Positions 1-6,653 of a stretch of 12,590 nt of DNA are shown in pieces. Each line of letters opens with the position of its first letter. Position 1 is the stretch's first letter. A program made the position numbers and the translations under genes. Source of the DNA: an uncultured Planctomycetota bacterium (GTDB lineage: Bacteria; Planctomycetota; UBA1135; UBA2386); contig CAIYFF010000140.1 in assembly GCA_903925435.1 (NCBI GenBank), forward strand, positions 1-12,590. Direction: 5' to 3'. The notes below the pieces were generated by a model that ran no database searches, was not told the DNA's origin, and saw only the letters and a list, made by a program, of their open reading frames with translations.

Positions 1-1072
1 CGCCGCGCAGAACTACCTGTATCTGCCGGCTTCGACCTCGACCAACTTGGTCGAGCAGTCGAGCTACAACCTGCGCCCGTTCATGCAGACGAACAGCCGC
101 GTGCAGATGTTCTTCAGCGCGACGGAGACCGGAAGCAGCCAATTCGCGGCCAGCGCGTTGTCGCTGCGCTACGACGGCCCGATCCCGCAGGTCGGCGCGC
201 CTGGTCCCTTCACCGTGCAGCGCCTCCGCGTGCGTGTCGGCACGACCCAAACTTCGCAGCCGACCGCGTCGTTCAACGGCAACCTCACGCAAGCGCTGAC
301 CACCGTCTACGACGGCGTGTTCACGTATCTGCCCGATCCAGGCTCGTCGTTCCCGCACCCGTGGGAAGCGCCCGGCACGTCGCTGCGCATCCCGTTCAGC
401 GCGCCGCTGAGCATCAACGTCCCGACGGGCGGCTGGCTCGTCGTCGACTTGCAGATGGAAGGCAACAACATCGCCAACTTCGGCTTCTCGCACGCGATCG
501 TCGACGGCTTCATGACGACGGGCGGCGCCACGAACGGCACGGCGGTCAACTTCGGCCAAGGCTGCAGCGTCTCTCCGACCTCGCCGAGCGCCACGATCTC
601 GACGACGGGTACGCATGCGCCCGGCGCTGCGCACTTCGTCGCGGGCCAGAACCTCGGCGCCAACACGATCGCGCTGATGGTCCTGAGCGGCAGCAACACG
701 AATAGCCAGTTCGGCCCGCTGCCGTTCAACCTGCCGTCGACGGGCTGCAACCTCTACACCGACATCGATCTCAACTTCGTGATGTTCACGGATGCGTCGG
801 GCTCCATTGCTCCGAACACGCAGATGGGCGCGGTCTCCGTTCCGGCGGATCCCGCGTTCGCCGGTGTGACGATCTACGAGCAGTTCGTGTCGCTCGTGAG
901 CGCCGCCAACCCCTACGGCTTCGTCCTCAGCGACGCGCGCGCGATCACGCTCGGCACGTTCACTTCGCCGGGCATCGGCGTCTACACGGTCTCGCACGGC
1001 GCGGACGCCAACGCAGCCGTCGCGGACAAGGTCGAGCCCTTTGGCTACGCTGTCCGCCTCCAGCTGAACTGA
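1..1072 (+). CDS. Secreted beta-sandwich protein of unknown function, 5' end missing
   Basis: The reading frame is open from base 2 to the TGA at 1070-1072, giving 356 visible residues. It starts before the window. The first visible residues, AAQNYLYLPAS, look like the end of a signal peptide with cleavage near A-Q, so probably only about 20 residues are missing. The TTG at 47 could serve as a start but lies inside the conserved-looking secreted region, so I do not use it. The protein is rich in Thr, Ser, Gly, Asn and aromatic residues in alternating beta-strand patterns and has no recognisable catalytic motif. The last ~120 residues (from about PSTGCNLYTD, ending in a strand-rich stretch) resemble a C-terminal module common on planctomycete secreted proteins; this is from memory of such proteins, not a search. 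The histidine kinase gene follows after 2 bases, suggesting co-transcription. Function unknown; a surface or extracellular structural or adhesive role is a guess. Confidence 0.8.
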   Translation, partial: AAQNYLYLPASTSTNLVEQSSYNLRPFMQTNSRVQMFFSATETGSSQFAASALSLRYDGPIPQVGAPGPFTVQRLRVRVGTTQTSQPTASFNGNLTQALTTVYDGVFTYLPDPGSSFPHPWEAPGTSLRIPFSAPLSINVPTGGWLVVDLQMEGNNIANFGFSHAIVDGFMTTGGATNGTAVNFGQGCSVSPTSPSATISTTGTHAPGAAHFVAGQNLGANTIALMVLSGSNTNSQFGPLPFNLPSTGCNLYTDIDLNFVMFTDASGSIAPNTQMGAVSVPADPAFAGVTIYEQFVSLVSAANPYGFVLSDARAITLGTFTSPGIGVYTVSHGADANAAVADKVEPFGYAVRLQLN

Positions 1073-1074
1073 AG

Positions 1075-2076
1075 TTGACGCGCCAAGGCCCACTCCTCAC
1101 CGCTTGCCTGCTCGCCGCCAACCTCGCGCTCGTCGGTTGGTGGACGTGGTTCCAGGTCGCGCAAGCGACTTCGCTGCAGCAAGCGGGCGAGCAACTTGCG
1201 ATCGGGGACATCGACGCAGCGGCGCGTGCCCTCGGCGCAACGGACGCTGACACACTGCCCGAAGTTGCCGCAGCGCGACGGCGCATGTTCTTGAGCGAGG
1301 GCATCGCGTTCACTGCGGTGCTCGCGCTCGCGGGCGCTGCGGTGGTCACGGCCTTGCGACGCGACGCGAAGTTGCGCGCGGACCAAGATCGCTTTCTGGC
1401 CGGCGCGACTCACGAGCTGAAGACGCCGCTGGCGACGATCCAGCTGCTGCTCGAATCACTGCGCGACGAGCGGCTGCCGAAGGAGAAGCGCGACCGCTAC
1501 CTGCAGTCGGGACTGCTGGAATCGCAACGCCTCGAGAACGGGCTCACCAACCTGCTGACGGCCGCAGGCCTTCGCAGCGCAGGCGCCCGCCGCACCGCGC
1601 GCGCGGAAGGCGATCTCAGCGATGACCTGCGACGCGCCGTCGCCAAGCTGCAACCGCGCGCGGAAGCAGCTGGCATTCGCTTGTGCGAAGGCCACGTCGA
1701 CAGCATCCGACTCGTGCGCGACGCCGAAGCGCTGCAGCTGGTGCTCCACAACTTGCTCGACAACGCCGTCAAGTATTCGCCACGCGGCGCAGCAGTGACG
1801 GTGTCGCTGCTCGAAGAGCCGTCAGCCGCGACGTTGCGCGTGCAGGATCAAGGCATGGGCATGGATCCCGAAGCGCTCGCAAACGCATTCGTGCCGTTCT
1901 GGCGCGGACGCGACTCGGGAACCGGCGGCACTGGGCTCGGCCTCTTCCTGGTGCGCGAACTCGTCGAGTCGCATGGCGGCTCGGTGCGCGCGGAGAGCGA
2001 AGGGCCAGGCAAGGGCTGCACGCTGTCGGTGAGACTGCCGCGGCGCGGGCTCGCCGCAACGGGAGGCGCCGCATGA
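1075..2076 (+). CDS. Membrane sensor histidine kinase
   Basis: This is a two-component sensor kinase of 333 residues. Two membrane segments (about residues 8-26 and 74-94) flank a very short external region of about 45 residues, so it may sense within the membrane or through a partner rather than through a large sensor domain. The dimerisation/phosphoacceptor domain carries the H-box GATHELKTPLA with His113. The ATPase domain has the N-box NLLDNAVKY (226-234), the G1 box DQGMG (258-262) and the G2 box GGTGLGL (284-290), so it appears catalytically complete. No HAMP or PAS domain is evident. The start chosen is the TTG at 1075, two bases after the upstream stop. It gives a proper first membrane helix and no ATG alternative keeps that helix. 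There is no clear Shine-Dalgarno sequence, so translation is probably coupled to the upstream gene. The stop overlaps the start of the response regulator (ATGA), its likely partner. Confidence 0.93.
   Translation: MTRQGPLLTACLLAANLALVGWWTWFQVAQATSLQQAGEQLAIGDIDAAARALGATDADTLPEVAAARRRMFLSEGIAFTAVLALAGAAVVTALRRDAKLRADQDRFLAGATHELKTPLATIQLLLESLRDERLPKEKRDRYLQSGLLESQRLENGLTNLLTAAGLRSAGARRTARAEGDLSDDLRRAVAKLQPRAEAAGIRLCEGHVDSIRLVRDAEALQLVLHNLLDNAVKYSPRGAAVTVSLLEEPSAATLRVQDQGMGMDPEALANAFVPFWRGRDSGTGGTGLGLFLVRELVESHGGSVRAESEGPGKGCTLSVRLPRRGLAATGGAA
2061..2066 (+). promoter_or_regulatory. Ribosome binding site for the response regulator
   Basis: GGGAGG lies six bases before the ATG at 2073 and is inside the end of the kinase gene. 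It is one of the few clear Shine-Dalgarno sequences in the window. It decides the start of the regulator, whose reading frame is otherwise open much further upstream. Confidence 0.7.
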
Positions 2077-2759
2077 CGCGCTGGATCCTCGTCGCCGAGG
2101 ACGAGCCCGTTCTCGGCGAGATGCTCGTCGACAACCTGCAGCTCGAGTCCTACCACGCAGAGCTCGTGCGCTCGGGCACCGAGGCGCTCGCGCGCATGGA
2201 GAAGGGCGGCATCGACCTGCTACTGCTCGACGTCATGCTGCCGGGCTGCGACGGCTTCACGGTGCTGCACCGATTGCGTCAACGCGGCGACACGACGCCG
2301 GTGCTCATCCTCAGCGCCCGCAGTGCCGACCAAGACCGAATCCGCGGCCTGGAGCTCGAGGCCGACGACTACCTGACCAAGCCGTTCAACCTGCGCGAAC
2401 TGCTGCTGCGCGTCGACGCGTTGCTGCGCCGGAGCCGAGCGCCGAGCCCAGGAGCCGACACGCTTTCGTTCGGCGGCAACACGATCGACTTCCGCGCCAT
2501 GCGCGCCAAGACGTGGGCCGGCGAAGACACGGAGCTGACCGCGACCGAGGTCCGCCTGCTGAAGCTCCTCTGGGCCCACTCCGGCACCGTCGTGAGCCGC
2601 AAGATCGTTGTGGAGCACCTGTTCGGCAGCACGGCCCCACTGACGGTCCGCACGCTCGACAACGTCGTGCTGCGCCTGCGCAAGTTGTTCGAGCGCAATC
2701 CGGGCGAGCCGGCCCACCTCCACACCGTCCGCGGCCTCGGGTTCCGTTTCGAGCCCTGA
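2073..2759 (+). CDS. OmpR/PhoB-family response regulator
   Basis: A DNA-binding response regulator of 228 residues, the usual length for this family. The receiver domain covers about 1-118: acidic pocket E9/D10, phosphoacceptor Asp53 in LLLLDVMLPG, switch Ser81, and Lys103 in the LTKPF motif. A winged-helix DNA-binding domain covers about 130-228. It has the TELTATEVRLLKLL start, a recognition helix around RTLDNVVLRLRKLF (193-206) and the terminal hairpin VRGLGFRFEP. The ATG start overlaps the kinase stop by four bases and has a good ribosome binding site; the open frame upstream to 1683 is antisense-like noise inside the kinase gene. It is almost certainly phosphorylated by the kinase next to it. 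Its targets cannot be read from the sequence; the secreted protein gene at the head of the operon, or the one downstream, are candidates only by proximity. Confidence 0.95.
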   Translation: MTRWILVAEDEPVLGEMLVDNLQLESYHAELVRSGTEALARMEKGGIDLLLLDVMLPGCDGFTVLHRLRQRGDTTPVLILSARSADQDRIRGLELEADDYLTKPFNLRELLLRVDALLRRSRAPSPGADTLSFGGNTIDFRAMRAKTWAGEDTELTATEVRLLKLLWAHSGTVVSRKIVVEHLFGSTAPLTVRTLDNVVLRLRKLFERNPGEPAHLHTVRGLGFRFEP

Positions 2760-2791
2760 CGCGATCTGCCCGACAGGTCTGCAAGGCAGCA

Positions 2792-2820
2792 GGCCACACC
2801 GCGCGCCACGTGGTGCGGCC
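2792..2820 (+). terminator. Hairpin after the two-component operon
   Basis: GGCCACACC and GGTGCGGCC pair over nine positions with a single mismatch around an 11-base loop, 33 bases after the regulator stop. No T-run follows, so intrinsic termination is uncertain. It could instead be a processing or pausing hairpin ahead of the next gene. Confidence 0.45.
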
Positions 2821-2855
2821 CTGCATTCCGCAGGATCCGAGACACGCCAACGCCG

Positions 2856-2871
2856 GGGAGATAGAACTCCC
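2856..2871 (+). promoter_or_regulatory. Leader hairpin that pairs the only purine-rich ribosome-site-like sequence
   Basis: GGGAG (2856-2860) and CTCCC (2867-2871) pair perfectly around the loop ATAGAA, 11 bases before the ATG at 2883. The left arm is part of GGGGAG, the only Shine-Dalgarno-like sequence near this gene. It lies about 22 bases from the start, too far for normal use. The hairpin may mask ribosome access, shape the leader or be incidental. Confidence 0.35.
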
Positions 2872-2882
2872 GCCCCAATCCC

Positions 2883-3890
2883 ATGAAGCCGCTTCACGTT
2901 TCGTCCCTCTTCCCTGCCCTGCTGCTGCTCGCTCCGCTCGCGGCGCAGGACTCCATCCAGCTCCAAGCCCCGAAGTCCGGCAAGGTCTCGTTCGTGCAGC
3001 TCGGCCGCCAAGAGCAGAACATCGACGCCGGCGGCCAGCAGATGGAAGTCGTCCAGGAGCTGACGCACCACTTCACGATCGAAGTGACGGGCGTCGCCGA
3101 AGACGGCAAGCGCACCTACACCGTGGTGATCAACCGCGTGAACGGCAAGCTCGACATCCCGATGGCCGGCGCCATCGAGTTCGACTCGGCGAGCAAGCCT
3201 GAGGAAGCGACGGAAGAGGCGGATGACGAAGGCCCGATGGGCGGCATGGGCATGCCGAGCGGCGCGAAGCTCGCGGCGGGCCTGCGCGAGATCGCCGGCA
3301 AGTCGTTCACGGCGGACGTCGCAGCCGACGGCTCGATCCTCGGCGTCGCGGGCTTCGACGAAGCGCGCAAGGCGGCGAAGAAGGCGTTCGGCATGGCCGG
3401 CCAGATGATGGAAGGCGCGATCAACGACCGCGGCCTGCAAAACCTCGTTCGCGGCGCGATCGGCTACCTGCCGAAGGAAGCCGTTGCGGCGGGCGCAACC
3501 TGGGAGACCAAGGTCGATGCCGGCAGCCAGATGCCGATGGAGCAGTCGCTCAAGATGACGCTCGGCACGGTCGGCGCGGATGAAGTCGAATTCGCATACT
3601 CCGGCGAATCGAAGATGAAGGAAGGCGCGCGCATGCCGATGCCCGACGCCGAAGTCGAAGGCGGCAAGATCGAGGGCTCGGCCAAGATCTCGCGCAAGGA
3701 TGGCTTCACGATCTCGTCGAAGCAGACCAGCAACATGTCGATCTTCGCCACCAACGAAATGGTTGGCGAGATGACGATCGAGCTGAAGATCATCACCGAG
3801 GTGAAGCGCGCCGACGCGGCAAAGGCCGAGACGAAGGCCGCGGAGCCTGCGAAGTCGGAGCCTGCGAAGAACGCCGAAGCGGGCAAGTGA
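2883..3890 (+). CDS. Secreted protein of unknown function (possibly DUF6263-like)
   Basis: A 335-residue exported protein. Residues 1-22 form a signal peptide (KPLH start, a PALLLLAPLA hydrophobic core, and A-A-Q cleavage). The mature part contains two strand-rich halves separated by an acidic, Met- and Gly-rich linker at about 105-127 (PEEATEEADDEG, then GPMGGMGMPSG). Repeated beta-strand patterns and a mid-protein segment GYLPKEAVAAGATWETK recall the DUF6263 type of secreted protein, in which a 'time or dose' expression is followed by WE/WK motifs; I hold this assignment loosely. The last ~28 residues are a low-complexity Lys/Ala/Glu tail with KSEPAK-type repeats, likely disordered. No enzyme motif is visible. 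The ATG was chosen because it directly precedes the signal peptide. The gene lies 123 bases after the response regulator with a hairpin between, so it may be a separate unit. It faces the astacin-like gene. Confidence 0.8.
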   Translation: MKPLHVSSLFPALLLLAPLAAQDSIQLQAPKSGKVSFVQLGRQEQNIDAGGQQMEVVQELTHHFTIEVTGVAEDGKRTYTVVINRVNGKLDIPMAGAIEFDSASKPEEATEEADDEGPMGGMGMPSGAKLAAGLREIAGKSFTADVAADGSILGVAGFDEARKAAKKAFGMAGQMMEGAINDRGLQNLVRGAIGYLPKEAVAAGATWETKVDAGSQMPMEQSLKMTLGTVGADEVEFAYSGESKMKEGARMPMPDAEVEGGKIEGSAKISRKDGFTISSKQTSNMSIFATNEMVGEMTIELKIITEVKRADAAKAETKAAEPAKSEPAKNAEAGK

Positions 3891-3902
3891 GCCCGAGGCG
3901 CA

Positions 3903-3937
3903 GCGCGCTCGCCCGCGACAGCGGAGCTTGAGCGCGC
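3903..3937. terminator. Bidirectional terminator between convergent genes
   Basis: GCGCGCTC (3903-3910) and GAGCGCGC (3930-3937) form a perfect 8-bp stem around a 19-base loop. It sits in the 85-base gap between a plus-strand gene ending at 3890 and a minus-strand gene ending at 3976. There is no T-run on either side, as is usual in such GC-rich DNA, so its strength is uncertain. Confidence 0.45.
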
Positions 3938-3975
3938 ACATCGCCGCGCGAGAGGCGCAGCGGCGACAGCCCGTG

Positions 3976-5286
3976 TCAGAACACGCGCACGGGCAACACG
4001 TTGGACGCCGATAGCGGCAACGTGAAGTTGGCCGGATCAAACACGACGGCCTGCAGCCAGATCGAAGTGCCGGATGCGAGCCCGCCTGGACCCTGCAGAC
4101 TGACGTTCCAGAGCCCACTCGCATCGCTGAGACCGATCGCAACTTCACCGTAGGACGTGAAGTTAGCTCCGATCCCGAGCGAGACGATGCCCGGCGCAAC
4201 GCTTGGCTGGTTGTTGAACGCGGCGAGCAGCAGGTTGTAGCGACCCGCGTCCGAGTAGACGCGGAACGGGAACGCAAGCTGCGTGTTGAGCACCGGCGGC
4301 CCTTCGATGCGCGGCGGATTGAGGCCGGTCACCTGGATCGTGAACGATTGGCTCTGGCCAGCGCCGCTCTCGATGACGATCTGCGCCGGCCCGATCGCAG
4401 GCAGCAGCGGCGGCGTCACGCGCAATTGCGTCGGCGATTGCACGAGGAAGTTGACGACCGCCGAACGGAACAGCACGCGCGTCGTCTCGTCGAATCGCAA
4501 GCCCGTCAGCGTCACGAACGGCGCTTGGTAGCTCGGGATCGACGAAGGCGATGCGCCCGTGATCACCGGCGGCTGCAGCGATCCATAGGTGCGACGCAGA
4601 GCCTCGACATCGCCGGCGCTCAACTGCGAGCGCTGCCCCATCGTTGCTTGCTGCGATTGGTTGGGCGGCAGCGCCACGATCGTCGTAGCGCCATTGACGC
4701 CGGCCTCCGTCGCGCCGAAGTGCATCACCGAGTCGAAGTCGTATGGCAACCCATACGTGTTGCCGATCGGCACCACCGCGAACTCGCTCGCGCGCGTCGG
4801 GTCGACGTTTGCGGACTGCACCTGCACGAAGGTGTCGCGATCCGGCCGCTGATGCTCGTGCCAGAAGCCGAGCACGTGCATCAGCGCGTGCACGACTTCG
4901 AAGCGAATGCCCCAGTTGGCGACGAACAGCGTCTGCAGTCCGCCCTGCCGGCCGATCGGCGACGAGTTGATGTTGGCGTCGCGCACGAGCACGTAGTCCG
5001 CCTCGTTGGTGCGCTGCACGAACTGCACGCGGACGCGAGCGCTGATCTCCTGCATCGCGGCGGCGAGGCTCTGCGCCATCGCGGGCGTCACGCTCGCGTG
5101 GAGCGCGTAGGGCACGACGCCATTCGGCCACGACTGCCCGCCGAACAGTCGAGCATGCGGCGACGATCCGAGCGAAGTGACGCAGCCCGCCGGCAACCGC
5201 GCGAACGCGTCGCGATCGATCGGCGAACGCTGGGCGATCGCCGTCGAAGCGATCAGGATTGCGGACAGAATCGTGAGGGATCGCAT
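3976..5286 (-). CDS. Secreted astacin-like (M12A) protease homologue with IPT/TIG domain, probably inactive
   Basis: A 436-residue exported protein. Residues 1-19 form a signal peptide (RSLTILSAILIASTAIAQ). The astacin-like domain runs from about 53 (WPNGVVPYAL) to 235. The zinc site reads HALMHVLGFWH: His133, His137 and His143 are kept, but the catalytic Glu of HExxH is Ala134. The rest of the signature, GFWHEHQRPDRD, is textbook astacin. The Met-turn is SVMHF (186-190), with Phe replacing the usual Tyr that binds zinc and stabilises the transition state. So two catalytic residues are lost while the metal ligands remain, which suggests a zinc-binding pseudoprotease. An IPT/TIG-like beta domain follows (about 238-320, PPVITGASPSSIPSY), then a C-terminal beta domain (about 330-436) ending in WLQAVVFDPAN and SASNVLPVRVF, of a kind common on planctomycete secreted proteins. 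The ATG at 5286 is chosen because the signal peptide follows it directly; the frame stays open to 5349. It lies 83 bases downstream of the helix-turn-helix gene on the same strand and may be co-transcribed. Confidence 0.88.
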   Translation of the reverse strand: MRSLTILSAILIASTAIAQRSPIDRDAFARLPAGCVTSLGSSPHARLFGGQSWPNGVVPYALHASVTPAMAQSLAAAMQEISARVRVQFVQRTNEADYVLVRDANINSSPIGRQGGLQTLFVANWGIRFEVVHALMHVLGFWHEHQRPDRDTFVQVQSANVDPTRASEFAVVPIGNTYGLPYDFDSVMHFGATEAGVNGATTIVALPPNQSQQATMGQRSQLSAGDVEALRRTYGSLQPPVITGASPSSIPSYQAPFVTLTGLRFDETTRVLFRSAVVNFLVQSPTQLRVTPPLLPAIGPAQIVIESGAGQSQSFTIQVTGLNPPRIEGPPVLNTQLAFPFRVYSDAGRYNLLLAAFNNQPSVAPGIVSLGIGANFTSYGEVAIGLSDASGLWNVSLQGPGGLASGTSIWLQAVVFDPANFTLPLSASNVLPVRVF

Positions 5287-5369
5287 GCGTCGGAAGGTGG
5301 CGGGCGATTGTGGACCTACGCCACAGAACCCACCACCCCCGGCGCGCATCGGCGAACCGCGCGACTGCG

Positions 5370-5870
5370 TCAGAACCGAGGCCGGAACAACTTGTCGGCG
5401 TAGGCGCTGTCCGACCGCTTCTCCGCAACCTTCTGCGTGCGGCGCATCGCTTCCGCGACGGGCAGCAAGACCGCGCCATCGGGCACGGGAAGCCAGATCG
5501 CCTGGCCCTTGGCCTGCGTCACCAACCGATCAAACTCGGCGGTGTCCTTGGCACGGTCCAATCGATCCAGCAGAGCCTGATCGAGCAACACGCAGCCAGC
5601 AGGCGCCGGCTGCTCGGACTTGCCGAGCAGAGTGTCGACACTGACTCCGAACAGGGAACTCAGCGCAAGCAGGTCCTCACCCGACGGGAACCGAGATCCA
5701 CCCTCCCAACGGGACACCGCGGACTCGTGGACCTTGAGCGACCGCGCCACCTGATCCTGCGTCAGTCCCTTGCGGGCGCGCAGTTCACGCAGGTTGGCCG
5801 CCAAGATTCTTGACAGCGGGGTCGGTTGATCGGGCTCAGGGCCGGACATGCGGCGGCGCATTCTAGGCAT
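5370..5870 (-). CDS. XRE-family helix-turn-helix regulator
   Basis: A 166-residue cytoplasmic protein. Residues about 22-83 are a Cro/C1-type helix-turn-helix domain: NLRELRARKGLTQDQVARSL, then KVHESAVSRWEGGSRFPS and LLALSSLFGVSVDTLLG. The remaining ~80 residues are predicted helical and contain no recognised sensor or peptidase domain. ATG at 5870 follows GGGGGA at a spacing of four bases; ATGs at 5861 and 5849 are alternatives that would leave the DNA-binding domain unchanged. It is divergent from the sigma-like gene across a 163-base spacer that carries operator-like repeats, so autoregulation and control of the sigma-like gene are plausible. The astacin-like gene follows on the same strand. 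Its ligand or signal is unknown. Confidence 0.9.
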   Translation of the reverse strand: MPRMRRRMSGPEPDQPTPLSRILAANLRELRARKGLTQDQVARSLKVHESAVSRWEGGSRFPSGEDLLALSSLFGVSVDTLLGKSEQPAPAGCVLLDQALLDRLDRAKDTAEFDRLVTQAKGQAIWLPVPDGAVLLPVAEAMRRTQKVAEKRSDSAYADKLFRPRF

Positions 5871-5895
5871 CCCATCCCCCGCGGTTGCAGCCGAC

Positions 5896-5920
5896 GCGAA
5901 AAGAACTTTCGCTTTTTCGC
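5896..5920. promoter_or_regulatory. Candidate operator upstream of the XRE gene
   Basis: Read on the minus strand, GCGAAAAAGCGAAAG is followed three bases later by TTTTCGC. That gives two direct copies of GCGAAA and one inverted copy within 25 bases. The plus-strand stem is GCGAAAA (5896-5902) with TTTTCGC (5914-5920). It sits 26-50 bases before the XRE start, where a repressor would cover its own promoter. A hairpin role in the leader is the alternative. Confidence 0.4.
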
Positions 5921-5962
5921 CCCACAGGAATCGCGATGCACGCCGCCACCGACGCCACCAAA

Positions 5963-6001
5963 ATCCATGTCACCATTCTTGACGTTCTGTCATTATCCAT
6001 G
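5963..6001 (+). promoter_or_regulatory. Promoter region of the sigma-like gene with paired direct repeats
   Basis: This patch is the most AT-rich in the divergent spacer. TTGACG at 5979-5984 matches a sigma-70 -35 element, but no convincing -10 lies at the right distance. ATCCATG occurs at 5963-5969 and 5995-6001. TGTCA occurs at 5968-5972 and 5988-5992, exactly 20 bases apart, about two helical turns, as expected for protein binding on one DNA face. Confidence 0.3.
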
Positions 6002-6033
6002 CTCAAACTAGCCTCCTCTCCAAGGGTCCACCC

Positions 6034-6567
6034 ATGTGCAATCCGTCCCCTGATTTCGATCTCAACAAACTCCTGCGCGTCGCCTTCCGGTCCGCCGGCA
6101 AGGTCGCAACCAGCCCCCTCGTGATCGAGGAGGCCGCCGAGCGCGCGATGCATCAGTTCCACCTGGCCGTGATCGGTGGCGCACAACTCGTGCACCCAGA
6201 GGCATGGGTCTGCACCGTCTCGCGCCGCATGGCTGCTGCGCTGCTGCGGACGGGTTGGTCGCGCATGCAGGCGATCGACGAGGAAGACGACCTTCCGGCG
6301 CCGATACCCAAGCGCCCCGCGTGGAACCGCGAGCGACTGCGGGACGCGATCCGGGCCGCACTGACACCGAGGCAACGCGAAGCGCTCGATGCCGCGCTGA
6401 CCTGCCGCACCACCCGCGACGCAGCGCGCAGCTGCAACATGTCCCCGCGCGACTTCCGCCGCTACCTCAAGACCATCACGGCAAAGGCTCGCGCGAGGAT
6501 CGGCGTGGAGGATGCGCGCGAGTCCAACGCTGGCGGCGACATCGCGCCGAACGATCCGAAGCCGTAG
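6034..6567 (+). CDS. Small ECF-sigma-like protein with degenerate region 2
   Basis: A 177-residue cytoplasmic protein. The C-terminal half (about 100-155) resembles sigma region 4: LRDAIRAALTPRQREALDAA followed by a helix-turn-helix, TTRDAARSCNMSPRDFRRYL. The N-terminal half keeps an echo of region 2, notably HPEAWVCTVSRRMAAALLR (54-72), which parallels the 'P-R-A-W-L-x-x-x-x-R-N' motif of ECF sigma factors. The usual N-terminal segment and acidic core-binding residues are not recognisable. The likely role is promoter-directed transcription control, or a sigma relative with an altered role. ATG at 6034 has AAGGG seven bases upstream. The last ~20 residues are an acidic, Pro/Asp-rich tail. No anti-sigma gene is adjacent, which is unusual for the class, but the divergent XRE gene might regulate it. 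The DUF1080 gene follows after 86 bases. Sigma identity is moderate confidence; reality of the gene is high. Confidence 0.75.
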   Translation: MCNPSPDFDLNKLLRVAFRSAGKVATSPLVIEEAAERAMHQFHLAVIGGAQLVHPEAWVCTVSRRMAAALLRTGWSRMQAIDEEDDLPAPIPKRPAWNRERLRDAIRAALTPRQREALDAALTCRTTRDAARSCNMSPRDFRRYLKTITAKARARIGVEDARESNAGGDIAPNDPKP

Positions 6568-6588
6568 ATTCGTCGCCTCACTCCACTC

Positions 6589-6622
6589 GCGTCGGCGGCG
6601 CTCGATCTCCCTTCGCCGACGC
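6589..6622 (+). terminator. Hairpin between the sigma-like gene and the DUF1080 gene
   Basis: GCGTCGGCG (6589-6597) and CGCCGACGC (6614-6622) form a perfect 9-bp stem around a 16-base loop, 21 bases after the sigma-like stop and 31 bases before the DUF1080 start. With no T-run it may be a terminator or a leader structure. Either way it makes simple read-through co-expression less certain. Confidence 0.45.
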
Positions 6623-6653
6623 GGCCTCCCCCAGGTTGCGAAGCCTCCGGACC

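Noticed and set aside
1683..2072. Upstream extension of the response regulator frame
   Set aside because: It overlaps the kinase gene in another frame with Arg-rich noise. The regulator's ATG at 2073 has a good ribosome site and begins a complete receiver domain.
2220..4277. A 685-codon open frame on the minus strand
   Set aside because: It lies antisense to the response regulator and the secreted protein, is dominated by Arg, Ala and Leu, and has no domain pattern. Long antisense frames are expected in DNA this rich in GC.
5309..5325. TGTGG/CCACA inverted repeat between the XRE and astacin-like genes
   Set aside because: Only five base pairs with a seven-base loop, which is expected by chance in DNA of this composition.
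4348..5403. A 351-codon open frame on the plus strand
   Set aside because: It is antisense to the astacin-like gene, is very rich in Arg and His, and has no recognisable domain.
5885..6124. A 79-codon plus-strand frame in the divergent spacer
   Set aside because: It runs across the promoter region and into the sigma-like gene in another frame, without a ribosome site or recognisable domain.
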